From an uncultured Agathobaculum sp. (GTDB taxonomy: Bacteria; Bacillota; Clostridia; Oscillospirales; Butyricicoccaceae), in contig NZ_CALWJJ010000002.1 in the NCBI RefSeq assembly GCF_944380985.1, positions 210,283 through 274,282 of the forward strand: 64,000 nucleotides of DNA, in the 5' to 3' direction. The notes under the pieces were generated by a model. It searched no databases. It was not told where the DNA came from and saw only the letters and a list, made by a program, of their open reading frames with translations. Positions 8,281 through 16,379 of this stretch are shown here, piece by piece (positions within the stretch are counted from its first letter, which is position 1; every line of letters starts with the position of its first letter). Position numbers and translations under genes: made by a program.

Positions 8281-8481
8281 TTACTGAACGGCGTTCTCCG
8301 ACGGTATGATGACCGCGGCGGCGATATAGGCGATCACTGCGGGGAATATGCCAAAACAGCAGCATAACACCCATGCAAGGCGGATCAGTGTGGGATCGAG
8401 TTGAAAATACTCGGCAATGCCTGCGCATACACCGCACAGCATGCGGTTGGACTCACTGCGGTACAGTCTCTTGCCATTCAT
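8281..8481 (-). CDS. PspC domain protein
   Basis: A 66-residue PspC-type membrane protein. KRLYRSESNRMLCGVCAGIAEYF is the family N-terminal half (R-s-x-x-d/n-r-x-x-x-G-V-C-G-G-I-A-x-Y), followed by DPTLIRLAWVLCC and one or two membrane helices ending in YIAAAVIIPSE. Such proteins respond to envelope stress in phage-shock and LiaF-like systems. The open frame runs further upstream, but the ATG at 8481 is preferred because AAAAGGAGC precedes it and the longer form adds a non-conserved tail. It lies inside a PadR-controlled operon. Confidence 0.85.
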   Translation of the reverse strand: MNGKRLYRSESNRMLCGVCAGIAEYFQLDPTLIRLAWVLCCCFGIFPAVIAYIAAAVIIPSENAVQ

Positions 8482-8546
8482 AGTAAAAGCTCCTTTTTCA
8501 CTATCATACGTTGTTTTGGCAGGTTCGTCAAGGGGCAACGCACGGC

Positions 8547-9434
8547 TCACTGGATGGTATGCAGCTCGACCGAGCCCGCGCCGACCTCGAGGTAAAGTTC
8601 ACGGGAAGTATCTATGGCGGCATTGCGGTTATTGAAGCGGTGCGTACCGAGCACGCCACCGGCGAGCTGCTCGCCGTTAAACAGGATGCTGCCCATGGCG
8701 GCCTTGCCCTGGATGTAGTATGTGTCGGCTGCGCCGTCGAGTTGCGCATGGACTGCGCCCGCGCCAACGGTCAGATCCATTGTTTGTGCGCCGAGCAGGT
8801 CGGCATCCAGCGAGCCGGCGGCTACCGTTATGTCCATCTCATTACACAGCAGCGGGTTATTTGCGGTGACGGCGGCGTCCGCGACCGTGAGGCTGACCTC
8901 CCGGTAGGAGCCAACGCTGTCCGGCAGAGTAATCGCCGCGCCGTTACGCCCGGCAGTCAGTGTCAGCGCCCAAGTGTTGCCGTCGCACTCGCTCCGCGAG
9001 ACGGTAAAATCGCCCGACAGATCAAAGTCGCTGCCGGCCTCGATTGCAATATCGCCGCCTGAGAGTGTAAAGTCAAGGCTGTGGATTTCGTCTATGTGTT
9101 GAGCCGGAATAAGCGGTGCGTCGATCGCTTGCTGCCTGCTGTCCAGCCAGCCGTCCACCCAATCGGTGTCAAAGCCGTACAGCGTACCATCTATGGCACT
9201 GTTGACCGTCTCGTCGATCAATGCGTCAAGGCTGTCGCTCTCCAGCACGTGCTCCACAAAGCCGGCGCCAATGCCTTTTAACACGCGCGATGCATCGCGT
9301 ATACCGTCGCTGACCGGATGCAGCGCGCCGTTGTAATACATGCCGTAGAGCTGCCCGCCGGCGGCCCAGCCGCCGGCCATCATGCATAGACCGAGCGCGA
9401 GCACGGCGCTGCAAATGATAACGAGTTTTTTCAT
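8547..9434 (-). CDS. DUF4097-type beta-repeat envelope protein
   Basis: An N-terminal hydrophobic segment (MKKLVIICSAVLALGLCMMAGGWAAGG) serves as signal or anchor; the rest is predicted outside the membrane. From residue about 110 the protein carries a right-handed beta-solenoid-like repeat: short segments such as HSLDFTLSGGDIAIEAGSD, LTVADAAVTANNPLL, MDITVAAGSLDADLL, MDLTVGAGAVHAQLDG. This is the pattern of the DUF4097 family, found next to DUF1700 and PspC proteins (as in the LiaX group). Its ATG overlaps the DUF1700 stop by four bases. Function is inferred as envelope-stress sensing or shielding; no enzymatic residues are seen. Confidence 0.75.
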   Translation of the reverse strand: MKKLVIICSAVLALGLCMMAGGWAAGGQLYGMYYNGALHPVSDGIRDASRVLKGIGAGFVEHVLESDSLDALIDETVNSAIDGTLYGFDTDWVDGWLDSRQQAIDAPLIPAQHIDEIHSLDFTLSGGDIAIEAGSDFDLSGDFTVSRSECDGNTWALTLTAGRNGAAITLPDSVGSYREVSLTVADAAVTANNPLLCNEMDITVAAGSLDADLLGAQTMDLTVGAGAVHAQLDGAADTYYIQGKAAMGSILFNGEQLAGGVLGTHRFNNRNAAIDTSRELYLEVGAGSVELHTIQ

Positions 9435-10090
9435 GATGCTTCACCTCCACCCCGGCGGGCGCGGCCGCATAGCTTGTCAAACGGCCAACGGATAAGAGCG
9501 GCAAGACCGCGAAAAAGCGGCGGCACAGCCAGCATGCACAGACGAACCATCAGCACACAGAGCAGGATGCCGAGCGCAAACAGCGCAAGGCCACAGCCGC
9601 ATGTGACGAGCGCGCTGGCGGGCGCGCCCCACAGCGCAAACGAAAACCCGCACAGCACCAGACCTGAAATAGTAAGCGCGAGCGGCACCACAACGGTAAG
9701 GCAGAACACCACGGCCGCCGCGGCGACCAGCAGGCCGAACACAGTCGCGATCGCGCCGATGAGTATGCCGGCCAGCGGGATAGCGACCGGAATCGCCAGC
9801 AGCGCCAGCACGATCAGCAGTCCGGGACTGATGCCGCGTGTGCGGCCTGGTGCGCCGCTCTGCGCGCCACCTGCTGCCTGCTGCGGCGCAGCGGATACTT
9901 CGCGGTAGTCCGCCAGAATCTGCGCGGCCACTTTTTCGGGCGCGCCGAGGCCATCGATGGCCTGCTGCTCGCCTGCCGGCCCAGCGTCGTCAAAATACTC
10001 CTCATAGTAGCGCAGCGCGTTTGCCTGCTCTTCCTCGGGCAGGGCGGAGAGCGCATGCCTGAGCGCCGCCATGTATTCGCTTCTGTTCAT
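9431..10090 (-). CDS. DUF1700 membrane protein
   Basis: The N-terminal 70 residues are the DUF1700 signature: MNRSEYMAALRHALSALPEE, then YYEEYFDDA and LGAPEKVAAQIL, a helical region found in clostridial proteins encoded behind PadR regulators. The C-terminal half has about four hydrophobic segments rich in Ala, Gly and Val, ending in a basic cytosolic tail (CGRARRGG). It begins 5 bases after the PadR stop and overlaps the DUF4097 gene by four bases, so all are cotranscribed. The biochemical role of DUF1700 is not known; context points to envelope stress. Confidence 0.87.
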   Translation of the reverse strand: MNRSEYMAALRHALSALPEEEQANALRYYEEYFDDAGPAGEQQAIDGLGAPEKVAAQILADYREVSAAPQQAAGGAQSGAPGRTRGISPGLLIVLALLAIPVAIPLAGILIGAIATVFGLLVAAAAVVFCLTVVVPLALTISGLVLCGFSFALWGAPASALVTCGCGLALFALGILLCVLMVRLCMLAVPPLFRGLAALIRWPFDKLCGRARRGGGEAS

Positions 10091-10095
10091 CTCGC

Positions 10096-10404
10096 TTATC
10101 CTCCAAAAAAGATCGAGTCGATCCCGCTTTTATAGTTTTGCCAGTCGATACGGTGCTGGCATAGCTGCGCGCGGCCGTGCTCGGTGATGCTGTAATAACG
10201 GCGGTTGCGCCCGGCATAGGCTTCATCATAGGTTTTCAGACAGCCGTCCTTTTGCAGGCGGCGCAGCACCGGGTACAGCGTCGATTCCGAGATATCCAGC
10301 ACCTTCTGCACATCCTGCGTGATGCGGTAGCCGTAGGTACTCTCCCGCTCGACCACTGCAAGCACAATTCCGTCGAGCAGGGCGGAGGCGATGGGATAAG
10401 GCAT
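10096..10404 (-). CDS. PadR family transcriptional regulator
   Basis: A 102-residue winged-helix repressor of the PadR s2 type. ASALLDGIVLAVVERESTYGYRITQ is the first helix region, SESTLYPVLRRLQKDGCL the recognition helix, and NRRYYSITEHGRAQL the wing. The start at 10404 follows GAGGTGGCTCT closely; the upstream 24 codons belong to the promoter. It heads the operon of DUF1700, DUF4097, PspC and a small membrane protein and probably represses it until a ligand or stress relieves binding. Its own promoter is nearly consensus, which suits an autorepressed operon. Confidence 0.9.
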   Translation of the reverse strand: MPYPIASALLDGIVLAVVERESTYGYRITQDVQKVLDISESTLYPVLRRLQKDGCLKTYDEAYAGRNRRYYSITEHGRAQLCQHRIDWQNYKSGIDSIFFGG

Positions 10405-10435
10405 AGAGCCACCTCTTTTCTGCGTTTGCAATAAT

Positions 10436-10464
10436 ATTATATGAAATATAATATAGTTTGTCAA
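10436..10464 (-). promoter_or_regulatory. Strong promoter of the PadR operon
   Basis: Minus strand: TTGACA (10464-10459), 17 bases, TATAAT (10441-10436), both hexamers perfect. The surrounding AT-rich bases (ATATAATATTATAT-like) contain dyad symmetry overlapping the -10, a plausible PadR operator, though the exact site is not provable here. Confidence 0.75.
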
Positions 10465-10538
10465 CATGCATTTCAAAAAAAGTCATGAAAGAATTGTAAA
10501 TTTTGTAGGAACAGTGCGTGGAAAAGCGCATTTTCGCA

Positions 10539-10567
10539 TTGTATTTGCGGAGTCAATGGCGTATAAT
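10539..10567 (+). promoter_or_regulatory. Promoter of the ddl operon
   Basis: TTGTAT at 10539, 17 bases, TATAAT at 10562, about 43 bases before the ddl start. It is divergent from the PadR promoter. Confidence 0.6.
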
Positions 10568-10610
10568 GTTATCCGTATAACCAGATAGCAGAAAGGGCGA
10601 GTGAGGGAGA

Positions 10611-11681
10611 ATGAAACTGGCAGTGGTATTCGGCGGCATATCGAGCGAGCACGATATTTCGTGTCTGTCCGCCGCGTCTATACTGCGCAACCTGGACAGA
10701 ACCCGATATGAGATATACCCGGTCGGCATCACACAGGAGGGGCGGTGGTATTACTGCCCTTCGTGTACAGCAGACATTGTGGAAAACGGCGAGTGGGAGC
10801 GCATGACGGACAAAGTGCCCGCGTTTTTCCCGCCCGATCGCAGCGTGCATGGGCTTGTGCTGCTGCGGCAGGGCGCCGTCGAGACTGTCCGGCTGGACTG
10901 TGTGTTCCCCGTGCTGCACGGCATGGGCGGCGAGGACGGCACGATACAGGGTCTGCTGGAGCTGGCGGGCATCCCGTATGTCGGCTGCGGCGTGGCGGCA
11001 AGCGCCAACTCGATGGATAAGTCGATCACCAAGGTGCTGGTGGACGCGGCCGGCGTGCGCCAAGCAAGGTATTATCTTGCTTTGCGTCATGATTTTGAGC
11101 GGGGCGCCGAGGGCGTTATCCGCACGGCGGCCGAGCGGCTGGGCAAATTCCCGGTGTTCGTCAAACCATGCTCGCAGGGATCGAGCGTGGGTGTTGCCAA
11201 GGCAAATGATATGCTTGAGCTTGCCGCAGGGCTGACCGAGGCTTTCACGTTTGATGACAAGGTGCTGGTCGAAGAGTATATTGACGGTCACGAAGTTGAG
11301 TGCGCGGTGCTTGGCAACTACCAGCCGATCGCCTCGACTGTGGGTGAGGTCGCGCCCACGCAGGCGTTTTATACATTTGACGCAAAATATAAGGATGACA
11401 GCTCGCAGCTTTACATCCCGGCGCATATCACGCCGCAGCAGATCGAGGCTGTGCGCCAGTGCGCGCTGCGCGTATATGCGGCGCTTGGCTGCCGCGGACT
11501 GTCGCGCGTCGACTTTTTCGTTACGCGTGAGGGTGGCGAGGTCGTGTTCAATGAGCTGAACTCCATCCCGGGCTTTACCTCGATCAGCATGTATCCAAAG
11601 CTGTTCGATCACGAGGGCCTGCGTTATCCCGCGCTGCTCGACCGTCTGATCTCGCTTGCGCTGGAGGAGCGCCATGGATAA
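10611..11681 (+). CDS. ddl: D-alanine--D-alanine ligase
   Basis: Joins two D-Ala using ATP for peptidoglycan precursors. KLAVVFGGISSEHDISCLSA is the N-terminal signature with the catalytic Glu; HGMGGEDGTIQGLLELAGIPYVG is the second family block; FVKPCSQGSSVGVAKA is the ATP-grasp loop; VDFFVTREGGEVVFNELNSIPGFTSISMYP at the end holds the metal ligands. At 356 residues it is full length. The phenylalanine/tyrosine selector for D-Ala versus D-lactate was not resolved by eye. It overlaps murI by 8 bases, so two genes of cell-wall precursor synthesis are coupled. Confidence 0.97.
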   Translation: MKLAVVFGGISSEHDISCLSAASILRNLDRTRYEIYPVGITQEGRWYYCPSCTADIVENGEWERMTDKVPAFFPPDRSVHGLVLLRQGAVETVRLDCVFPVLHGMGGEDGTIQGLLELAGIPYVGCGVAASANSMDKSITKVLVDAAGVRQARYYLALRHDFERGAEGVIRTAAERLGKFPVFVKPCSQGSSVGVAKANDMLELAAGLTEAFTFDDKVLVEEYIDGHEVECAVLGNYQPIASTVGEVAPTQAFYTFDAKYKDDSSQLYIPAHITPQQIEAVRQCALRVYAALGCRGLSRVDFFVTREGGEVVFNELNSIPGFTSISMYPKLFDHEGLRYPALLDRLISLALEERHG

Positions 11682-12471
11682 TCGTGCGATTGGCGTGTTT
11701 GATTCCGGTCTTGGCGGATTAACGGCAGTGCGCCGCCTACATGCGCTCATGCCGCAGGAGAATATTATTTATTTCGGAGACACTGGCCGCGTGCCCTACG
11801 GCACGCGCGGCCGCGATACCATTATCAAATATGCCCGGCAGGATGTGGCCTTCCTGAGACAATTTGACCTTAAGGCGATCATCATCGCCTGCAATACGGT
11901 TTCAGCCGTCGCGCTTGAGCTGCTCGAGCAGGAGAACGACATCCCGATCATCGGCACGGTCGAGCCTGCGTGCCGCCGCGCGCTGACCATGACGCAAAAC
12001 GGTAAGGTTGGTGTGATCGGCACGGCGGCAACCGTGCGCTCGGGTGCATACGAGCGCTATCTGCACCAGGCGGACGGTAGCCTTCAGCTTTATGCCGAGG
12101 CCTGCCCGCTGTTTGTGCCGCTGGTCGAAAACGGCCGCGTGCACCGCGGCGACGTAGTGATCGAGACCGTCGTGGCCGAATACCTCTCGCCACTCAAAAC
12201 AGCGGGTGTTGACACGCTCATCCTGGGCTGTACGCACTATCCGCTGCTGTGGGAGGTGATCGGCGACTACATGGGTGCAGGCGTTACGCTGATCGACTCG
12301 GGCGCCGAGGCGGCAAATCTCGCTTCAACCCGGTTTGATCCGGGCAGCGCGCCGGGCGAGACGCGCTACTTTGTCTCGGATGATCCGGGCGCGTTCGACC
12401 AGCTCGCAGAGCTGTTTTTGCAGGAGCAGGTCGGCGCCGGCGCGGATCTGGTGGACATTTCAAGCTACTGA
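11674..12471 (+). CDS. murI: Glutamate racemase
   Basis: Makes D-glutamate for the peptidoglycan stem peptide. AIGVFDSGLGGLTAVRR holds the N-terminal Asp-Ser pair; GDTGRVPYGTR follows; both catalytic cysteines are present, in IACNTVSAVA and LGCTHYPLL. The length (265 residues) is normal. The ATG at 11674, preceded by GGAGG, is preferred over the longer frame at 11656 because it starts directly at the first conserved strand. It overlaps the ddl stop by 8 bases. Confidence 0.96.
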   Translation: MDNRAIGVFDSGLGGLTAVRRLHALMPQENIIYFGDTGRVPYGTRGRDTIIKYARQDVAFLRQFDLKAIIIACNTVSAVALELLEQENDIPIIGTVEPACRRALTMTQNGKVGVIGTAATVRSGAYERYLHQADGSLQLYAEACPLFVPLVENGRVHRGDVVIETVVAEYLSPLKTAGVDTLILGCTHYPLLWEVIGDYMGAGVTLIDSGAEAANLASTRFDPGSAPGETRYFVSDDPGAFDQLAELFLQEQVGAGADLVDISSY

Positions 12472-12492
12472 ATAAAACGGAGCGGTAATTTT

Positions 12493-12930
12493 ATGAAAAA
12501 GGACGTTTGGCTATCGATCTCGTCTAAGCAGCAGTTTGCCGACTGCGATGAGGAAAAGATCGATCTGATGACCGCAGCGACACTGTACGAGCGCGGCGGC
12601 AAATATTACATTGCATATGAAGAGAGCGAGCTGACCGGGCTTGAGGGCACCCGCACAACGGTTAAGCTGGACGGCAAATCGGTTACACTCATCCGCACGG
12701 GCGCTTTTCCCTCGCACATACTGTTTTCCGAGGATGAGCGGCACGTCGGCCTGTATCAGACGCCATACGGCGCGGGGATGACGGTGGCCACTCATACCTC
12801 GCGCGTGCGCAACACGGTCGGCAGCAACGGCGGTGAGCTGGTGATTGACTACACAGTCGAGGTGGATAACTCGCTCATGGGTGAGCACCATTTTGAAATG
12901 GTGGTCTCAACCCGGCCGGTCCGGATGTAA
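12493..12930 (+). CDS. DUF1934 (YwiB-type) beta-barrel protein
   Basis: A 145-residue calycin-like beta-barrel protein. KKDVWLSISSKQQF at the N-terminus, YYIAYEESELTGLEGTRTTVKL in the middle, and MTVATHTSRVRN followed by LVIDYTVEVDN near the end are the DUF1934 pattern. The family is widespread in Firmicutes, often beside argS as here, but its ligand is not established. It sits 21 bases after murI and 61 bases before argS in the same operon. Confidence 0.85.
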   Translation: MKKDVWLSISSKQQFADCDEEKIDLMTAATLYERGGKYYIAYEESELTGLEGTRTTVKLDGKSVTLIRTGAFPSHILFSEDERHVGLYQTPYGAGMTVATHTSRVRNTVGSNGGELVIDYTVEVDNSLMGEHHFEMVVSTRPVRM

Positions 12931-12991
12931 AAATCGGAAAAATGCGGCATATCGCGCCGCTATCACAAAATAACGGAGTGTGAACCAATCA

Positions 12992-14689
12992 ATGAACGCA
13001 TATGAATTTGCGCGTGCCGAGGCGACGCGCGTTGTCGAGGCGGCATACCACAGGGCGGTAAAGGCAAGCGCACTGCCCGCGGGCGATATTCCTCCCGTCG
13101 CGGTCGAGACCCCGAAGGACGCTGCAAACGGCGACTGGGCCTCTACCTTTGCTATGCAGTGCGCCAAGCCGCTGCGCGTGGCGCCCCGCCAGATCGCGGA
13201 GGCGATCGTGCAAAACCTCGATCTTGCGGGCAGCTGCTTTGACACGGTGGACATCGCCGGCCCGGGCTTTATGAACTTCACCTTAAACCAGAGCTGGTAT
13301 GAAAAAGCCGTTCAGAACGTATTCCAGATGGGCGAAAACTACGGCCGCACCCAGACCAGCACCCCGGAAAAGGTGATGGTTGAGTTCGTATCTGCCAATC
13401 CCACCGGCCCAATGCACATGGGCAACGCGCGCGGCGGCGTGCTGGGCGACTGCCTCGCTGCCGTGCTCGACTGGTCAGGCAATAGCGTCACGCGCGAGTT
13501 CTATATCAATGACGCGGGCAACCAGGTGGACAAGTTCGCCCACTCGGTCGAGGGCCGCTATATCCAGCAGGTGCGCGGCGAGGATGCGATCGCGTTTGAC
13601 CCCTCCTGGTACCAGGGCGATGACATCAAGGCGCTCGCGCACGACCTCGTCGAGCAGTATGGCGACAGCCTGATGGAAAAAACGCCCGAGGAGCGTTTTG
13701 CTATCATCGAGGGCTACGGCCTGCCGACCAACATCGCGCGCATGGAGCGCGACCTCAAACGCTATAAGATTGACTATGACGTGTGGTTCCGCGAAAGCGA
13801 GCTGCATAAGAGCGGCTATGTGCGGGAGACCATCGACCTGCTGACCGAAAAGGGCGTGACCTACGAGAGCGAGGACGGCGCGCTCTGGCTGCGTTCGACC
13901 GACTTCGGCTGCGATAAGGACGATGTGCTGCGCCGCGCGAACGGGTTTTACACTTACTTTGCAGCGGATATTGCCTATCATCGCAACAAGTTTGAAAAGC
14001 GCGGATTTGACCGCGTTATCAATATCTGGGGCGCCGACCACCACGGCCATGTCAAGCGTCTGCAATGCGCGCTCGACGCGCTGGGGCTGGACGGCTCGCA
14101 TCGCCTTGAGATCGTGCTCATGCAGCTGGTGCGCATGATGCAGGGCGGCGAAGTGGTGCGCATGTCCAAGCGCACGGGCAAGAGCCTGACCCTGACCGAC
14201 CTGCTCGACGAGATTCCGGTTGATGCAGCGCGCTTTTTCTTTAACTCACGCGCGGCCGAGACCCAGATGGAGTTTGACCTTGACCTTGCGGTCAAGCAGG
14301 ATTCGGACAACCCGCTCTATTATGTGCAGTACGCGCACGCGCGTATCTGCTCGGTGATCAAAAACTGCGTTGAGGACGGCGTGCCGCTGCCGGATACGGC
14401 AAGCGTCGATCTGGCCGTGCTAAATGGCGCAGACGAGCGGCGGCTCATCAAGGCCATCGCGCTGCTGCCCGAGGAGATCGTGCAGGCGGCGGCCAGCCGC
14501 GATCCCTCGCGTCTGAACAAGTACGCGGTCGCGCTCGCGCAGCAGTTCCACCATTTCTATAACGCCTGCCGCATCAAGTGCGAGGACCAAAAGCTGTGTG
14601 CGGCTCGTCTGGCGCTATGTCTTGCCGCACGGCAGACCATTGCCAACGCGCTCAGGCTGATCGGTGTAGATGCGCCGGAGGCTATGTAA
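12992..14689 (+). CDS. argS: Arginine--tRNA ligase
   Basis: Charges tRNA-Arg. An N-terminal Add-1 domain (to about residue 105) is followed by the class I core: VEFVSANPTGPMHMGNARGG carries the HIGH-type motif as HMGN, NIWGADHHGHVKRL binds nucleotide, and VRMSKRTGKSLTLTDLLDE is the KMSK-type loop. The C-terminal DALR anticodon-binding domain ends the chain. The ATG at 12992, with GGAG 14 bases upstream, gives 565 residues; an upstream in-frame GTG at 12980 is possible. It is the last gene of the ddl-murI-DUF1934-argS run. Confidence 0.97.
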   Translation: MNAYEFARAEATRVVEAAYHRAVKASALPAGDIPPVAVETPKDAANGDWASTFAMQCAKPLRVAPRQIAEAIVQNLDLAGSCFDTVDIAGPGFMNFTLNQSWYEKAVQNVFQMGENYGRTQTSTPEKVMVEFVSANPTGPMHMGNARGGVLGDCLAAVLDWSGNSVTREFYINDAGNQVDKFAHSVEGRYIQQVRGEDAIAFDPSWYQGDDIKALAHDLVEQYGDSLMEKTPEERFAIIEGYGLPTNIARMERDLKRYKIDYDVWFRESELHKSGYVRETIDLLTEKGVTYESEDGALWLRSTDFGCDKDDVLRRANGFYTYFAADIAYHRNKFEKRGFDRVINIWGADHHGHVKRLQCALDALGLDGSHRLEIVLMQLVRMMQGGEVVRMSKRTGKSLTLTDLLDEIPVDAARFFFNSRAAETQMEFDLDLAVKQDSDNPLYYVQYAHARICSVIKNCVEDGVPLPDTASVDLAVLNGADERRLIKAIALLPEEIVQAAASRDPSRLNKYAVALAQQFHHFYNACRIKCEDQKLCAARLALCLAARQTIANALRLIGVDAPEAM

Positions 14690-14704
14690 AAAACGCGCTA
14701 CTTT

Positions 14705-14731
14705 TATAGGGGAAAACTCATGTCCCCTATA
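14705..14731 (+). other. Hairpin in the argS-protease gap
   Basis: A 9-bp inverted repeat TATAGGGGA/TCCCCTATA with a 9-base loop lies 15 bases after the argS stop. No T-run follows, so it is an mRNA-stabilising or weak termination hairpin at best. The rest of the 170-base gap before the protease gene shows only its ribosome binding site. Confidence 0.4.
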
Positions 14732-14859
14732 TACAAAACCGCGTGTTTGGACGGAAACGGCAGCGCCGGTACCGGATGGCATGATCGCGTGATGCGCGCA
14801 CGGGCTGCGTAGATGTTCTATTTCTCTATGATGACAACACAGTGCAGAGGAGATTTGCT

Positions 14860-16347
14860 ATGAAAAAGTTGGCAAAACGGCTGACGGCGCTCGCGCTCGC
14901 CGCGGCAACGCTCATTACACCGGCGGGCGCGATAACGCAGTCTGGCCAGAGCGAAACCTGGTTTGACGGCGTTTGGGCGCTGATTGAAGCCTATGGCCTG
15001 GAAGCTGAAAACAATCCATTTGTGCTGCAAAATTATATCAATAAGTATCTGGCCGAGCACCCGGAGGAGCTGTACAATGTCTTAAACGACATCCTCTCGC
15101 TGCTCGATACCCACTCGATGTATCTGTCCAGCGAGGCATACTCGCAGGGCTTTCCGACGATCGAAGGCTTTGTCGGCATCGGCATTGGTATGGAGGAGAC
15201 CGAAAGCGGCGTGCAGATCAGCGAGGTGATGCGCTATTCCGCGGCGGAAGAGGCCGGTCTTGCGGTCGGCGACATCATCACCGCGGTGGATGGTATCGAC
15301 GCGGCGCAGATGACGAGCGTTGAAATCGCTGAGCTGCTGCGCGGCGTGGAGGGCACGCCGGTTCAGATCACGGTGCGCCGGCAGGGGCGCGAGATAACGC
15401 TCACCTGCACGCGCAGCCCGGTCAACCAGGTCTATGTTTCAAATAGCACGATGGCCGACGGTGTGGAGTACATCAAGGTCGGCGCCATGGGCTCGGAAAA
15501 CGACTGGACGGCCTTTTCAGACATCTGGCAGGGGCTGGATGAAAAGAACACGCGCGCGGTCATCCTCGATCTGCGCGGCAACAGCGGCGGCGTGATCGAC
15601 GTGGCGCTTAAAATGGCCGACGCCATGGTACAGGATGAGGGCGTTTACCTTGCCGGCATCCGCTGGCGCAGGGATATGGGCGGCCGTGAGCCGCATTATT
15701 CCACCGGCGGTGGGCTGCCGCTCAACGAAATTGTTGTGCTGGTAGACGGCGGTACCGCCTCGGCGGCCGAGCTGCTTGCCGGCAGCTTGCAGGACACCAA
15801 CACCGCGCTGCTGTTGGGTGAGACGACCTACGGCAAAGGACAGGGCCAGTACCATATTGAGCTGATTAACGGCGATAAGCTGGTCATTACCACGCTCGAG
15901 CTTGAGCTGCCGCAGCAGGGCGGCTATGAGGGCGTGGGACTGACGCCCGACGTCATGCTTGAAAACCGCACAGTGACGGTTGACGCCGCGGCGCTGACGC
16001 CGCTCAATACCGACGCTGTGATGCGGTTTGGCGAGCGCTCGGACAACGTATATGCCATGACCGAGCGGCTTGCTCTGTTCGGCCTGATCGAAGAGGCGAC
16101 ATATGTCTTTGACGCCGGCGTAGCCCAGGCTGTGTCCGCTTTCCGCAAAAGCCACGAGATGGACTCGTCGCTGCTTTATGCCTCGCCCGACATGTTGCAG
16201 GCGCTTGACAGCGCAGTGCAATTGCTCGACGGCGAGACCTATGTGCTGGACGATCAGCTGCAAACCGCGCTTGCAATCTGCCAACTGGCGGCGGCCGAGC
16301 CGCAGCAGTACACCGCGCTGCCCGATGGCAGCTGGATAGCAAACTAA
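14860..16347 (+). CDS. S41 family C-terminal processing peptidase with PDZ domain
   Basis: A secreted or membrane-anchored protease of the CtpA/CtpB type. Residues 1-25 are a signal peptide (KKLAKRLTALALAAATLITPAGA). The PDZ domain lies at about residues 95-185 (GVGIGMEETESGVQISEVM, AGLAVGDIITAVDG). The catalytic domain has LDLRGNSGGVIDVALKMADAM, the nucleophile Ser in GGTASAAELLAGSLQD, and the general-base Lys in GETTYGKGQGQ. The C-terminal 110 residues look like a peptidoglycan-binding-type helical region (VAQAVSAFRKSHEM). Start chosen at the ATG with AGAGGAG upstream. The substrate is unknown; related enzymes cleave signalling proteins or degrade misfolded exported proteins. Confidence 0.9.
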   Translation: MKKLAKRLTALALAAATLITPAGAITQSGQSETWFDGVWALIEAYGLEAENNPFVLQNYINKYLAEHPEELYNVLNDILSLLDTHSMYLSSEAYSQGFPTIEGFVGIGIGMEETESGVQISEVMRYSAAEEAGLAVGDIITAVDGIDAAQMTSVEIAELLRGVEGTPVQITVRRQGREITLTCTRSPVNQVYVSNSTMADGVEYIKVGAMGSENDWTAFSDIWQGLDEKNTRAVILDLRGNSGGVIDVALKMADAMVQDEGVYLAGIRWRRDMGGREPHYSTGGGLPLNEIVVLVDGGTASAAELLAGSLQDTNTALLLGETTYGKGQGQYHIELINGDKLVITTLELELPQQGGYEGVGLTPDVMLENRTVTVDAAALTPLNTDAVMRFGERSDNVYAMTERLALFGLIEEATYVFDAGVAQAVSAFRKSHEMDSSLLYASPDMLQALDSAVQLLDGETYVLDDQLQTALAICQLAAAEPQQYTALPDGSWIAN

Positions 16348-16379
16348 CCGCCCACCGTTTATCATTAGGGGGAAAAGCT

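Noticed and set aside
10569..11750. Minus-strand 393-codon open frame opposite ddl
   Set aside because: It is the antisense shadow of ddl, which has all ligase motifs.
14690..14859. Possible riboswitch or terminator in the gap after argS
   Set aside because: Only one 9-bp hairpin without a T-run; no conserved riboswitch core recognised.
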